Positions 1 through 13,400 of a stretch of DNA of 64,000 bases are shown one piece after another. Under the pieces are notes generated by a model that was not told the origin of the DNA, made no database searches, and saw nothing but the letters and a program-made list of their open reading frames with translations. The translations under genes were made by a program, and so were the position numbers. Each line of letters starts with the position of its first letter. Positions within the stretch are counted from its first letter, which is position 1. This DNA is from Musa acuminata AAA Group (Eukaryota; Streptophyta; Magnoliopsida; Zingiberales; Musaceae), in assembly GCF_036884655.1 (NCBI RefSeq), contig NC_088340.1:186001-250000 (forward strand), given 5' to 3'.

Positions 1-726
1 ACAAACCCACAGGGATTTGAGTCTCCAAATCTTTTTGAGAGAATTACTGTTAATTTAAATACTCATTTGTTGGTAGAGCTTCCTTATTTTACAAAAGAAT
101 CCTTGGTGGTATCATGAAAATATTTGAGCATAATAAGAAACTATCATAATAGTTACAGATCTGTATTGAGTCTTTCTTGGCTTTGATATGGAATTTGGCC
201 TTCCTCAACTCTTTCTGATAGAACATTAGATATATTGAAAAAGAAGATTAATTAAATTCACTAATCTGAGAGAATTGTCTGACTGTGTATTCTCAGGGAA
301 TGGGATCATGCTTCATTGTGATGTAATTTTCGTAGTCTCATAAAATATGATGGCAGTTTAGTTGCAGGGATTCTCCTTTTTGCAGGTGATGTTACAAATT
401 GATGTAATTTTCAGCCAATTGTTTGATTGAGCTGAGGTTGATTTAGTGAAGCATGGGTCGTTTTGAAGATAGGATTTCTGACACGAGTAAATGTGGAACT
501 GTAGTTGGAAGTGGTCTTTTTGGGAAGAGATATTGCTGGAATTAGTTTTGAGTCACTGTGTACTCTCTGAATGTTTGCATTATCAATGTTTGAGGATATC
601 TTTCAATTGGAGAAGTTATTATAGTATTTAAAAGCCAACATGTTACGTAGTTTATGGAGTAGATCTGCCAGAAAATGTTCCATCATTATGGAATCATGGT
701 GCAATTTATCATGGGTCTTGCTAGTG

Positions 727-1250
727 GTTTGTTTTATAGATTGTTATTTAGTGGACTTAACCTTGTCCTATGCGAACATGGTATGTGTAGCATGCCATAC
801 CATGCCAAAATGGGGAATGATCAAGTGTACCTTTCATTGTTGTCATGCTCAACAATGTTGAAAAGAAAATAGAAAGCTAATTGCATTAATTAACTTTCGA
901 AGAATATTTTAATTCTATAATCATGGCAAAGGGGAAAAAAAAATTATTCACCTGTTGTCAGCCGTTGAATAACTTACAGCTTGGTTTGTTTTATAGATTG
1001 TTATTTAGTGGGACTTAACCTTACATGTCCTATGCCAACATGGTATGTGTAGCATGCCATACCTTGTCAACATGGAGAATGACCAAGTGTACCTTTCATT
1101 GTTGTCATGCTCAACAATGTTGAAAAAAAACTAGAAAGCTAATTGCATTTATGAACTTTCAAAGAATATTTTAATTTTATAGTCAGGCAAAAGGGGAAAA
1201 AGGAAAATTTTATTATTTACCTTTTCTGGGCTGTAGAACAACTTACTGTT
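727..1250. repeat. Tandem duplication, about 257 bp, two copies
   Basis: A block starting near 726 (shared words GTTTTATAGATTGTTATTTA, GGTATGTGTAGCATGCCATA, CATTGTTGTCATGCTCAACA) recurs starting near 983, an offset of about 257 bases, with small indels and substitutions. The copies lie in the sequence upstream of the DUF3755 exons, probably intronic. No coding function is visible. The rest of 1-2050 is AT-rich and I see no convincing exon in it; the short open frame at 1259-1513 matches nothing I recognise. Confidence 0.8.
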
Positions 1251-2050
1251 GGAGTGAAGTGATGAGATCACTTGAGGTGCTTCAAATTGCAAATGCCGTT
1301 GCCAGGGCTAGTGGAGCTGATGGTAGGTATGACCTGATTGATGATGAGATGTATGGGTCTCAATGGATGGATTTGAATCATGAGAGATTGTCAGCCTTGG
1401 AGATTTTGTCATGTGGAAAAAGAAGGAAGGAAGGCATTCAAACAGGTGTATCCAGAGATGTTAATCTTAACCTGAACTCATCTGATCTGGCCTATGTTTT
1501 TCTTTTTATTTGACCCATTTGAGTTCATGGGTCGTGTCCTTATCTAGGAAGGATTCATGATCTAGTTTCATGGCTGGGGTGGGTTGCCAAGCAGATGTTA
1601 CCTTGATCATAAGTTAATAAGACCCAGTCTGGACCAAATTGTATTTTTCTTTAAAACAAGCAAAAGTTGTTGAGTCTGAACTGCATTTTTTAATTTAACC
1701 CTTGTCTACTCCAACTGATCCCACCCACTAAATATACAGGTTTGTATATGGGTTTGATTAATGTTAAGAAATCTCGACATATTGGTGAGACCAAGTTAGG
1801 TATGAGACAGCACTGTGTTCTTAGCCTTCCATCTCAACCTGACTTGGTACAACCCAACCCTACCCAACTCGATGGCCACCCTATGTTATTGTCTTTAGAT
1901 AATAAGTGTTTGATCTTTATGTAATTTGTCTGTGTGCTTTTTTAAAATAATACATATTTGAACATCTCCAGGTCCCTATGTATGGACAATTACCACTTCT
2001 TCCACTCATGGTATCTTTTGAAAATTTCTGAATTTCTTTCTTGTTCTCAG

Positions 2051-2240
2051 AGGACTTGAGTGGACTATGCGAATTAGAATAAGTATTATGCAAATTAGGA
2101 GAGTTTATTTTAATTTTGCAAAGGACTTGAGTGGACTATGCGAATTAGAATAAGTATTATGCAAATTAGGGGAGTTTATTTTAATTTTGCAAAGGACTTG
2201 AGTGGACTATGCAAATTAGAACAAGTCTTATGCAAAGGAC
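2051..2240. repeat. 71-bp tandem repeat, with a detached partial copy
   Basis: The unit beginning AGGACTTGAGTGGACTATGC starts at 2051, 2122 and 2193, an exact 71-base period; the third copy is truncated. A partial copy returns at about 2333-2385 (GGCTTGAGTGGACTATGCAA). It lies just upstream of the first recognised DUF3755 exon. Confidence 0.85.
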
Positions 2241-2560
2241 TTGAGCGTTCTTTCTATTGTTTTATATTCAAATTTGTTGTAATTGGTAACATCTTGTGGT
2301 TCCTTCTCACTCACAAAAAGTTTTGCTACAAAGGGCTTGAGTGGACTATGCAAATTAGAATAAGTATTATGTAAATTAGAGAGTTCAAAACCTCCATAAG
2401 TATTATGTAAATTATGAGAAATTTTCTTCAAGCATTGTTTGAGTCTTTACTTTTTTATCCATGATGACTATCTTTACTTTTTCATTAACTTTAACTGCTT
2501 GTTATCTGATGTATATTGTTAGTGGCATCATGCCATTTCTTCTGTTTGTTTAGCTTATAG

Positions 2561-3739
2561 TTGCCACTTCGGATGCAGAAATGAGGCGCCTTTTGGATGA
2601 AAATAGAAGATTTCTGAAAGACATTGCAAGAAATCTTGAGGGAGGCATGGTCTGCTATCTAATATCCTTTTTGTATTTTTTCTATGACTGAGGTTTTGAG
2701 TCATTATATTTTTATGGGAATATTTAAAGCAGCTGAACAAAATGAACTGCCAAAGAAATAAGATCTGAGATTTTTTTTCGGTCATTCTGCTTCTTTCTGG
2801 TATGAGAGAATTTTGAATTTTTTTTCTTAGCAGTTTAAGTTATAGTAGGCTTGATCTGAAATAGATTTGGTCATAACTTATTGAAATAGTTAGAATAATG
2901 GTTTGAAAATGTTTAGCTTGATGATGCATTTATAGTACTAATAACTTAATAAGTACTTCAAGGAAATGTGTGCAATTGAGGGATCAGCAGAGAACAAGTT
3001 GCTTTTGGGCTGAGTGAAGCCTAATTTAAAAAGGATGTCCCAGTTCACGAGGCATATTATTTTAGATAATGTTGGTGGAATATTAGAATTTGTGGTAAAT
3101 GCCCATGGATGAGGCATATTGGTCTCTGGCTAAAACAGTTGTGATAAAATTAAGAGGTTTGACAAAGGATACGCAGAAGTTTGAGGAGTTTGTAATATTT
3201 GCATGGAACTGTTGCAAAATTTTCATATGATAAGCAATTATGAACTTATGATGCTGCCAATTTGTTGATAAACTTTAGTTCTTGATGGTTCATACTTGTT
3301 GATGGTGAATAAGTGGTTATGATGAAATTGTATATGGGCAAATTCTTGATGGTTGTTACTTTTCCATTTTTCGTATATCTTAATGGTCATTCTTGGATGC
3401 TAATCTTACTAAGCATACTGTCAATTGCAGATAGAAGAGAATATTAATTTATTTCATTACATCAGAAATAACATCTCAACAATCGAGAATAGGTAGAATA
3501 CTGCTTATTTTTTGGCCCTTTATCTTACCAGGGCTTATATGCTTGCCTCATGATTGTTTGATAAGCATCACCATTCATTCTGCAGAGTAGATGTGATGTC
3601 TGCAACAATGAACCAACTTCCGGGGTCGATGACACAGATGCCTCTTTGGAGGGTCTCGGTAAATGATGATCTTCTCAGCAGTCTTATTCCACTTAATGGA
3701 AATGTAAGGTCTTCTTTGTGCACTGTTTTCTCTTTATAA
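2561..3739 (+). CDS. DUF3755-family MYB/SANT-like protein, C-terminal exons only
   Basis: Three exons fit together: 2561-2649 (acceptor TTATAG), 3431-3492 (acceptor TTGCAG) and 3586-3703 (acceptor CTGCAG; then either donor GTAAGG or read-through to a stop at 3737-3739). The joined peptide contains VATSDAEMRRLLDENRRFL, then IEENINLFHYIRNN, then a PGSMTQMP segment followed by VSVNDDLLSSLIP. This follows the C-terminal DUF3755 pattern of plant MYB/SANT-like nuclear proteins (LLxxNxxxL, then I/VQENINLF, then a P-rich QMPPLPVxVNEDLANSILP-like end). Known members have an N-terminal SANT-like domain; I could not find it in the preceding 2.5 kb, so earlier exons lie off the left edge or the locus is a partial copy. 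The last exon is uncertain. The family match is from memory, not from a search. Confidence 0.62.
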
Positions 3740-5800
3740 GTTGTTGCTCGAAGTGGATTCATGATCTTATTTGTCTCTACTATTCTGTTTAAGTTGTCAC
3801 GAGAAATGGGATATCTGATCAGTATCTTTTCGAAAAATTAATCTTTGACCTGTTTTTGTTCAGTTAGAACAAACATATGTAGTCAGAATTTGAAGTTTCT
3901 GCATAATACTTGAATTAAAATTATTGCTATAACCTAGCCTTTGAATTGGGCTCAATTTGTTAATGCTAGTATCAAAGTGGTTGAATTGCATATTGACTGA
4001 AAGCAACGAAATAAAGGGAAAAGAAAAAAGAAACTGTGTGGTGCTCTGTCAGAAACAATATCATTATATACAGCTAAGCGGATTGGATAGATGGATCACA
4101 AATATTCTAGTCTCATTATCATCTAACACAGTTAACCATTTTTTTTGTCTTTGCTATAAATCTGATTGATACCATTGTTTATAAGGTGATTGAGTTCAGT
4201 CCATAATTTGGAGCTAGATTGTTAAATGTCCTTTTTGACTCTGTTTCTGCGGATAATTGTTTATTGGCTTCGATAACCTTTACATCCTTAGCAAGAGTTG
4301 CCTGATCATATTTGGAGTGATCTAGTGACATAGAAATACTCCAGGTGAACACTCCATGGGCTCAGCATCTTATTGGACTATGCATATATTGGTCAGCCTT
4401 GTTTCTACATGTTTAGGAGTCCTATGGATTGTTTTCTTTTTAATTTAGAAACAATAGGAGTAGAGCTGCTTGTAGTTTGTGAGGGAATGGTCATACTCTG
4501 TACATCCGATCATGACTCTTGTCCCTGCCCCTTTTTTTTTTTTTTGATTGTGATTATTAAGCTAGCTTGATGTATAGAATAAAGGTTGAGAACATGGTTT
4601 ATTATTTTTAAGCAAAATGCCAAATCAGCCACTAACATGGAACTTTTTTTGAAAATGATGAAGAACTTATGTGCTACACCAGGAAGCAATCAATTACGGC
4701 TGGACATGACATGCTTCAGACGTAACATAGGATGATTCGAAGAGCTCATGCAAGATTCTCCCGAAAACGCTGCAGGTCTTGGCTTTGTGAATCCCTCTTG
4801 GAGTGGGAAGATCCCATGGTGGAACCAGTGATATCTATTCTGAACCAGACACCAGGCGACGAAACCCTCTTCTCCATGACTAGGGTTGTAACCGGCGAAT
4901 CGTTCAGCCTGTGATCTGAATTCTGTATATAATTGCTTCATTAGTGGGAGGTGTTCTAGGATGTAAGAAAATAATGGTGCTTGCATCTTGTCAATCCTGA
5001 CTTGTATTTTGTCTATTCATTCTATTTTATCAGGATATATTGTTCACCTCCTCGGAGCGTATGGGATAAATAAAAAAATAAATAATTTTTGTGGATATTT
5101 TTCCATTGTACTCATTAAATATGAATTATCAAGGAAGAGAAGTTCATCAATGGAAGATTTTGCTGGTTGCTAATGTGATGTCTTGAGCTTACCATCGATC
5201 GACAGGATGAGTGTCAAGTACAGAAGAAGCCTTGAATGTGTTGTTGCTGGTATTTTATACTTTGGAAATTCTGTGATACATCTATTGCCGTATATGGTAA
5301 GTTGGAATTGTAAACACACATTCTGCTGCTATAAATTTAATCAGTTTTAATTAATCAAAACAAAAATAAAAAAAGAGGATATTTTAATATTTTAAAAAAC
5401 TGAATTAACTGAAAATAGATGATTTAAAAGCTCAAAAATAAAAAAAAGTGGTCATTCAGATAATTTTATGGTTTCATGAAATTTAAAATTTATAATTTCA
5501 TTGTGATCTGATAAAAAAAAGTTGGAAAGACTTTAGCTTTTTAAGAACTAAATTAACTGAGAATAGGACTTGTAAATATCCAAAAAATAGAAAATGTGAC
5601 CATTTATTTATCCAAAATTTTGTGAGAATTTTTGCATCAGTAGTCATTTCAAAGGTTTGATAAAAATTTTGATATTTTAGAATTCAGATGAACATGAGTT
5701 ACACTATCATCACACTATTTTTGAATTGAAATGAAAAAAAAAAATACTAAAAACTATATTTATACAAAAAAAAATTAGAAAATCTTCTTTGACAATATTT
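3740..5800. other. 3' part of the DUF3755 locus and AT-rich intergenic DNA
   Basis: No confident exon is visible. Open frames here are short and lack family signatures. Within 5380-5650 two diverged copies of a block share the words GAATTAACTGAAAATAG / AAATTAACTGAGAATAG, roughly 155 bases apart, indicating an old AT-rich duplication. The 3' end of the DUF3755 transcript probably falls before about 5300. Confidence 0.4.
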
Positions 5801-5825
5801 TTAGCTATTTTTGACCTAATTTATA

Positions 5826-6600
5826 CCCACAACGTGTCGTGCCTCACCGAAGCTATAACTCACGTCGGACCGAGCAGTAGCATCACACACAGTTGTATAA
5901 GGAGAAGCAATCGTTCGACATGATCACTGGTCAAACATGCAGCGGTAGTGATTATGCTTCGACGAGGAGAGGCAATCACGTAGCAATGCTGCTGCAACGT
6001 GGCTTGGCATGGCAAGCCACGTCGATAACTTGGCATGACCGAGCGACATCGTCGTTAGGGGCACGCTACGATGCCTCGGCCAAATTGGCATCTCGGGAGG
6101 TTGCGATTCTCACTCACCCCTAGCCAAGACGTAAGCATGGTGGTTCAGACATGGTCGATCGATAGCATAAAAAGGCCAAGGGGTCAGCTTGGCGTGGCCG
6201 AACGACGACACCAACCAAAGATTTATAGCTTCTGCATCCTATGCTTCGAGAAGGCATGTAATAAAAAAACGATGCTTCAAGAAGAAGAAGACATGTTGAG
6301 CTGTCTATGACACGTCGTCACCTCCTACTTAGATGCCTTGTCAACCTACACGTAACAGGATGCTTCAAAAAAGAAAATATGGTATGTTGAGCAGTGACAT
6401 GTCACCTCCTACTATCGACCTACATGTTGTAATGAAAAACGATGCTTCAAGAAGAAGAAGACATGTTGAGCTGTCTATGACACGTCGTCACCTCCTACTT
6501 AGATGCCTTGTCAACCTACACGTAATAGGATGCTTCAAGAAAGAAAGTATGGTATGCCTTGTCAACCGACACGTAAAAGCTCAAAATGCAGGCAGGATTT
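5826..6600. repeat. Locally GC-rich repetitive block with a 170-bp duplication
   Basis: The block differs in composition from its AT-rich flanks. A segment starting GATGCTTCAAGAAGAAGAAG at 6271 recurs at 6441, offset 170 bases, nearly identical through CACGTCGTCACCTCCTACTT and on to the next GATGCTTCAA. The upstream part carries recurring CACGTCG and GGCATG words. No protein domain is visible in either strand. It is probably a fragment of a non-coding transposon or LTR, but I found no termini or target-site duplication. Confidence 0.55.
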
Positions 6601-7020
6601 TTATAAAGATATCACTAAAAGATTTATATTTTAGTAACTATATCAAGTAGACATCGGATTTAGCGTTTATAATAAAAGCAACGATAGTAAGTTATTTTGA
6701 AAGATGATTTTTTTTAGTTAAATTAAATACTAAATTGTTATTTATAGTTATTATTATTATTATTATTGGATTTCTCTCTATTTTTCATTGCACTGCACGC
6801 ACCGCTGATACAAATACAAATTAGTATATATATCATCTTAAACAATTCTTCCTGATTTAGATATCAATGCGTTAGCATTAATTAATAAATAAGAACAAAG
6901 ATGACATAAATAAATAAATAAATAAATAAATAAAAGACTTTTTAAGTTTTACAATTATATGTATTTATATGTTCTAAATCGGATTCGATCCGTAGGGGTA
7001 TGGTTTTGTTCTCCTTAGAG
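6600..7020. other. AT-rich intergenic spacer upstream of TKI1
   Basis: AT-rich sequence with short simple repeats: a TTA run at 6747-6768 and a TAAA run at 6910-6934. No gene is seen. The GC-rich DNA that begins near 7080 marks the presumed start of the TKI1 transcription unit. Confidence 0.4.
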
Positions 7021-7079
7021 CATTGTTATATTTCCGATTATTAATTTTGGGGCAAAATTGGGCAACCAAATGTAGCCTC

Positions 7080-7459
7080 TCGACGCTACGCTCCGACTGC
7101 ATCACCGTCACGCCTGCAACAGACCCACCCACATCAACCCCAAGCCCTTCCTTGCTTGGGCGAACCAAATGTCCATCCCCCGTGAGCCTTATCCCGGTGG
7201 GATCCACCGAGTCCTGGTTGAGGTTTCGCCCCCCCTGATGCGTGTCTCCTGGCCGAGCATAAACAGCCGCGCCTCGCACGCCACCGCAGGGACGTCTTCG
7301 ATCCCTCGTCCGACCGACCCTGGCTCGCCCATCTCTCACCCTCTAATTAGCCCTAGATCGCCCTTTCCCCTTCCGATCCCCACTCGGATCTTCACCGCCG
7401 GCCTCCGACGTTCCCTGCCGGTTCTCCACCTCACCGCTGGAGCGCCCTTCCTCCGCCAG
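7080..7459 (+). other. Probable 5' UTR exon / promoter-proximal region of TKI1
   Basis: A GC-rich stretch ends in a good splice donor (CCGCCAG followed by GTACCC at 7460) and is followed by AT-rich intron-like DNA with no convincing coding exon until the TKI1 start codon at 10442. This fits a non-coding first exon with a long leader intron. A short open frame beginning at 7169 runs through it and may be an upstream ORF or chance. The transcription start is not defined by the sequence alone. Confidence 0.4.
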
Positions 7460-10441
7460 GTACCCCCTTCCTTCTCCTCCTCATTCGAATCTGTTGCTAG
7501 TTTCTGTATCCTGTTGAAGAAGCATGCTTCCCGATATTTGATGATTCGCCCCACATCATCCTCTACAGAATCTAATTACTAATTTACGCGCGGTGATCTT
7601 TTCTTGAACCTTGGGCTGGAGATCGCAAGGACGATCTCGATTATGCCGATCTGATGGAGGGCGAATTGTTTTGTGCCAGAGAGGGGAGCAACGAACTCGT
7701 TTGAAGTAGAATTGATGTGTCGATCGTTGTTACTTTTTCGGGGAGAGAATGTGACTTACCGTATGCATTCCTATTGCCTTTACCTGGCTCTAGATCCTTC
7801 TCCTTCACCCATCGCTTCCAAAATAAAGATGCTAAGCTTCTAATACGTATTGTATTTGGTGATCAAAGTACTGGAACCTGTTTCGATGATGTTATTCTCA
7901 TACAATGCGACAGCTTCTAACCAAGTAAGATAGTAGACCAACCTCTTATGGTGAGAAGTTTTTGGAGTATTTCAACTCAGATACAAAATTAGATGAGGTG
8001 AATCATTGGTTGTTTGTTAGGAAACTAATGTAGAACATAGATTGATTACATAGGATATCAGGAGTATTGCAATAAGTGGGTATATGCTCACAAACTGGAG
8101 TTATATGTTGAATGTGGTGCCAAAGTAAGGAAGACATTTCCTCTTTTCTCTCTGAAAACAAAAATCAATGAAGTTTTGGTTTCTTTGAGTATCTCCACTT
8201 TTGTTTTCAACTATCCAACTACTATTTTTAATGTGGACCAACCTCGTACTTCCTGTCTCTTATCTTCCTGTTCTGAGAGCTATTTGCTTTATTTTGCTTG
8301 CGCTGGCCACCCTGATGTGGTCTACCTAAAATTACAGTTTGCAGTCATTGACCATGGCTTACTTTGTGTGAAATTTGATTTGTGTATGTTGTCATAATTT
8401 ATTTGTTTGTGTTGATATAATGCCAGCAAATTTTGCATGTGTGGAAGAGTACACCCTTTTCTGTACTTTCTAACCTAAACTTACATTGCTGGTGTTAATC
8501 ATGTTGTTTTCTTGCATTATCCTTTGTTCTACATAGTATCTTCTTAAACCTTAAGCTGTCTAGTTATGATGAGCCATATGGCTTCAGTTCCAAAGGCTAT
8601 GACTAGCACATTTGCTGTTGATTTGCCAAGATGAATTAAAGATTAACCAAGTCTTTGAGTCTCATGACTTCTAGAGGACCAAGGGGATGTCAATGCGCTC
8701 CAACTACTAATTACAGAGGATGTAATTAGTTGCGGCAAAAGTGAATTGATGCTCCCGAATCCACGCTTTTAAGTGGAATCTGTTCATATTGGAACCCAGA
8801 TCGATCAAATTCATAGCTAGCTTGATGATTTTTTATGTGCATCTATTCAAGGGAGTCAAATATGGTTTCATCCAAGTCTTCTTTGAGATATGACATAGGC
8901 CCAGTTGCAATCTTTCAAATGGGACTTCTCGTATTGTATAGAGTCCACCTAGGTGTTAATTAAGGATGAAAATCTGCCACGAAGTAAGAGTTGGATATTG
9001 GGGAATCAGAGATATGCTCTTGTATTTCTAGCAGAAGTACCCTAGATGGACTCTAATGTATCAAGAGTATACTGTGATACGAAAAGCACTGGAAGAAAGA
9101 CAGATAAATGATATCTCATATTGTTTGACTCTTATCGAAGACATTAAATTCATAGAGTATAATAATTAAAAATTTATTTGTCTAACAAAGAGTGTGTTTC
9201 ACCCAGTATCTTATATGAAGCTCCCTTAATCAGTTACATGCAAGCTCAACCTCATATCATATTACTTTGTGGTGTGTGACTATTCTGATGTTGCAAATTC
9301 CATTTGAATCTAGTGGCCTCATCAAGGATGTAATTTAGCTAAAACTCTTCTTCTAGTTTATACACTTATCATATATTTGTAGCTTTAGTTTGGATAATTA
9401 TTCGCTAGCTAAAAGAGCAACTAAATAGATACTAACACTTAAGCTTGAGAAATTTGCAAACTAGTTGTCTTCATCTTGAACAATGTTTAGTATTTAGGTC
9501 GTTTGTGCATTTGTGTCTTGAGTTTTGGGCAGTTCCAGATGTAGCAGAAAGAGATCATGAAGAAAGATATCTGAATAAGACTACTCTACGCATGTAGTGG
9601 CAATGTTGAAGGTTTAAGTTTGGTTTCATCTCTTTGATGGTCAGATTGTCCAAATCAGACCATGAGATAGGATTTGGAGTTTTGAATCTTGGCAAATTTT
9701 CAGAGGATACATTTGTCAGGTAGGAACAAAATTAACTTGGTCATCAATGATTACCTGAAATCATCCAGATGGGTCCATCAACTTGGCTCATTTGACTTAA
9801 ACATAAGTGATAATACAATAATTAACAATAATAACTGTCACATCATTTTGGTTGATCTTTGATATCTGGGTAGTGTTTAGATTGGTCATATATCCAAGAA
9901 CTTGTAAATCTATGGTGACTTTGAGCCTTGAGGGTCATTTAGAAAGGATGAAAAAGAGATTACAGGGGAACCATTTCTCACATTTGTCGAACACCATAAT
10001 TAACCTGAACTTTGGATCAGTTCTAAACGAGATGGTAACTTGCCTAAATAAACTGTTGGGTGCTTTATGTTCTAAATTGATGATCGATGTGGCTCTTAAA
10101 CTTTATTAATGGAAAAAGTTTCACATTGAACCATTTGTTTTTTTTTTTTTCATTTTATTGAATAAATTAGTTTTCTCAAAGTGTCGGTGGAATGATTTGC
10201 CATGTTCTTGTTATGCAATCATGTTGATCTATATCTTTGTAGTAGTTCTTACATTTAGTAAACATAGTACTATAGAAACATCTGGCTTATCAGGTATTTC
10301 TATTTTTTTACCATCTGGGCTTCTTAAATTCTCACTAAGCCTGCTTTATTACAAAGATTATACAGGTTGTATCTGGAGATCTGGATAAATCTATGATAGA
10401 GGTAGTTTGTTGTCTCCAGTAGACACATTCTCGACACGATT
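7460..10441 (+). other. Presumed leader intron of TKI1
   Basis: About 3 kb without a recognisable exon or transposon domain. It contains T-rich tracts (for example at 10137-10151) and many short open frames without family signatures. If the 5' UTR exon is wrongly assigned, this would instead be intergenic DNA with the promoter close to 10.4 kb. Confidence 0.35.
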
Positions 10442-13400
10442 ATGGAAAATCAAACTTCTCCAACAGAGAATTTGCTGATAAACAATGCAAATAACACTTC
10501 TCCTTCATCCTCTTCCATGTGCACTGATACTCAGAATCCTGGTATTTCTTTTTTTCAAAATGCGTCCAGTTTTGTCTTTGTTGCAGTTATTGTCCAAACA
10601 GAGTAATGCATTTTGTATTAGCAATTTCATAACAGAAATTTGTTGATGTTTTTTGTATAGTAAAAAAACCTACACGACAATGGGCTGCATGGACACGTCA
10701 AGAGGAAGAAAACTTTTTTAATGCATTACGACAAGTTGGCAAGGTTCTACTTTTAAATTTTTTTGTGCTGAAGTCATTCTTTGTTGTTCTCTGACTAGTT
10801 TTATTTTGATGTATCATTTTGTATATAGAATTTTGAGAAGATTACTTGTCGTGTTCAAAGTAAAAACAAAGATCAGGTATGTACTTTGCTTGCTATATCA
10901 TCTTTTTCCAAAATGTTTACTTTAATAATTTTACTTTAATAATAACCTTTCTAGTGACTGGTAGTTGCTGAAGCCAACAATTTCTTTGCTTGCATATATT
11001 ACAGTAGCTAATTTATTTTTTTGGTGATACACCATGCAATATGGTGCTTGGCCTTTCTAAACTTGTTAAAATGAATTGTATACGGGGAAGATCTTTATGG
11101 TAAAGTGTGTTTGTAATATATGTTCAATAATGAAATTTGTCACAGTATACATTTGCTAGAGAAAAAGAAATATCAAACAATCGACTGCTGATTAATCTAA
11201 TCGCACCTATTGCATGCAACCAATATTATTGTTAACCTACTGTTGGAGATTGTGACACTTTCTGTGTGTGTTTTAGGTGTTGGAAGAAGAAAAAATTTCC
11301 CCTTCTTTTTGGATTGATGATTGGTTCATTTTCTTCTCATATGGTTTATAGACATTTATTGTTATTTATCTAGGGGTTCTTTTAGACAATATATAGTAAG
11401 ATTTCATATGTGGTCGGGTGAAGGATTAAGATATTGCCTATAGTCTATGTCAAATATGGGGAAATTGATCTATGCTTGATTGGGATGTGCCAGTTCTCAT
11501 GCCAAGCTTATTGTGTTGTAAATTTGATGTATGTCTGTCATGCACGTATCAGAACAATATGCTTTAATCCACATAGGAGCTCATACAGCATGTGGTGTCT
11601 CGCACCTCTAAAGTATTCTAGTGTTTTACTAGCACATTGATGTTCTTTATGATCTGATTTGGTAAATATTAAGGACTCCAATCCATAATTTCTGAGATTT
11701 TTGTTATAGTGGTGGAGCCCTGTCAACTCAAAGGTCATCCATCTGGAACAGAAGACAGGTTGAACCTTAATGAAGATGATTGATGATTATTTTTGCAATT
11801 GGTGGATGTATGAATGGGAATACATTTGTCAAACACAAATCAGTCTCGGCAAATGCAGCAGAAAAGAAAGCTTCTCTCTAATGAATGCTTGATCTAAAAT
11901 AGGAGTATATGAAAACAAAGAAGATTTGATATAAATGGTATTAATTTACCATAAGTGGAAAAGCATTAACTTAAGATTTTTATATCCTGTTGTGCTGTTC
12001 TTCTTTCTTTATTTTACTCTTCCATCTCCTGTAATATGATGGGTCATAAGAAGATTTGTCTTTTAGCATGTTTTCCCTTGCAAAGTCACCAATAACTTAA
12101 AGAGCACAGCGAAGGAAATAAATTTCCTCTGTTCCTCCATCTTACACATCCATTTCAGTTACTTCTATTTATCTTGACCTTAACAACCGAGACCTTAGAC
12201 CTTTCAGTGACAATATCTTTCCAGAAATTGTCAATCTTAGACTCCTGTCTGATCTCTCTACTATCTGTACTAGAGTCTCCTATGACCTCCTACCTTCCAC
12301 TGACTTTGCTTTTGAGCCAGAGAGGCTGAAACAAGCTTCTTTGGCTCTGAATTGCCAGATATTTTCTTCCGTTCGATTAAGGCAGCATGCTGCTATAGAC
12401 AGTGTGGAATATCATCAACACTTGATTGAGATGAGAGTATTGTCAATTGCAGCAATATCACCTTTTCATCTAAAACAATTAAGATGTTCATGACGTTGAA
12501 AAGGGTGAAGAATTCTTAAAACTGTTGGAAATCAAAATTTCTTTCTTCAAGAAAATTCACCACTAATGAAGTTACTATAAAAACAGTAGTGAAACCAAAG
12601 TTAGCAAAGCCGACTTACTGTTTATTGAGTTTTTTGCTTTGTAGGAAAGAAAGAACTCCAAGCACAATGTGTTTTCCACCTTTCTTACATTGCATTGCTA
12701 TAATGAATTTGTTTTACATAGTTTTTTTGGTATATTCTTAGGATATTCAATGTTATAATTTCTTCCACATGAAGTGACAAATATTTTTTTATTTATATTT
12801 TACATTGCCAATTATTAAATTAAGTTGTAGTATGATATCTATTTGTGGTAGTTAAAAGTTGCAGAAAATGTGAAACAAGTGATTCATCATGTTCTTTTTC
12901 TTAGTTTAACTTACTGGATTACTATTTAATCTGCAGGTTAGGCATTATTATTATCGTCTAGTCAGAAGAATGAACAAGCTTCTAGGTCCCGGATTTTGTT
13001 TTGACGCTAAAAACTCGAAGGATACGAATGCTGCAATGCTCCGATGGTAATTACTTTGTATATTTAGGATGGACATTATTCCATATTTAAGATGGACATA
13101 TTAAGTGTGTGTGTGCTACACAACTTTTCTATATTATTGCTCATTGGTGCTATTAAATGAGAACACTTGGTAATTACTTTGTATATTTAGGATGGACATT
13201 ATTTTTCAATATTTAAGATGGACATATTAAGTGTGTGTGTGCTACACAACTTTTCTATATTATTGCTCATTGGTGCTATTAAAAGAGAACACTTGGAAGT
13301 GTTGACAAACAAATTGGTGCTTTTAAAGTTCACTTAGTTAACTGCCCTTGCTTTATGGATGGGCATCACATAACCATGTTGACCTGTAACATCTTAGCTA

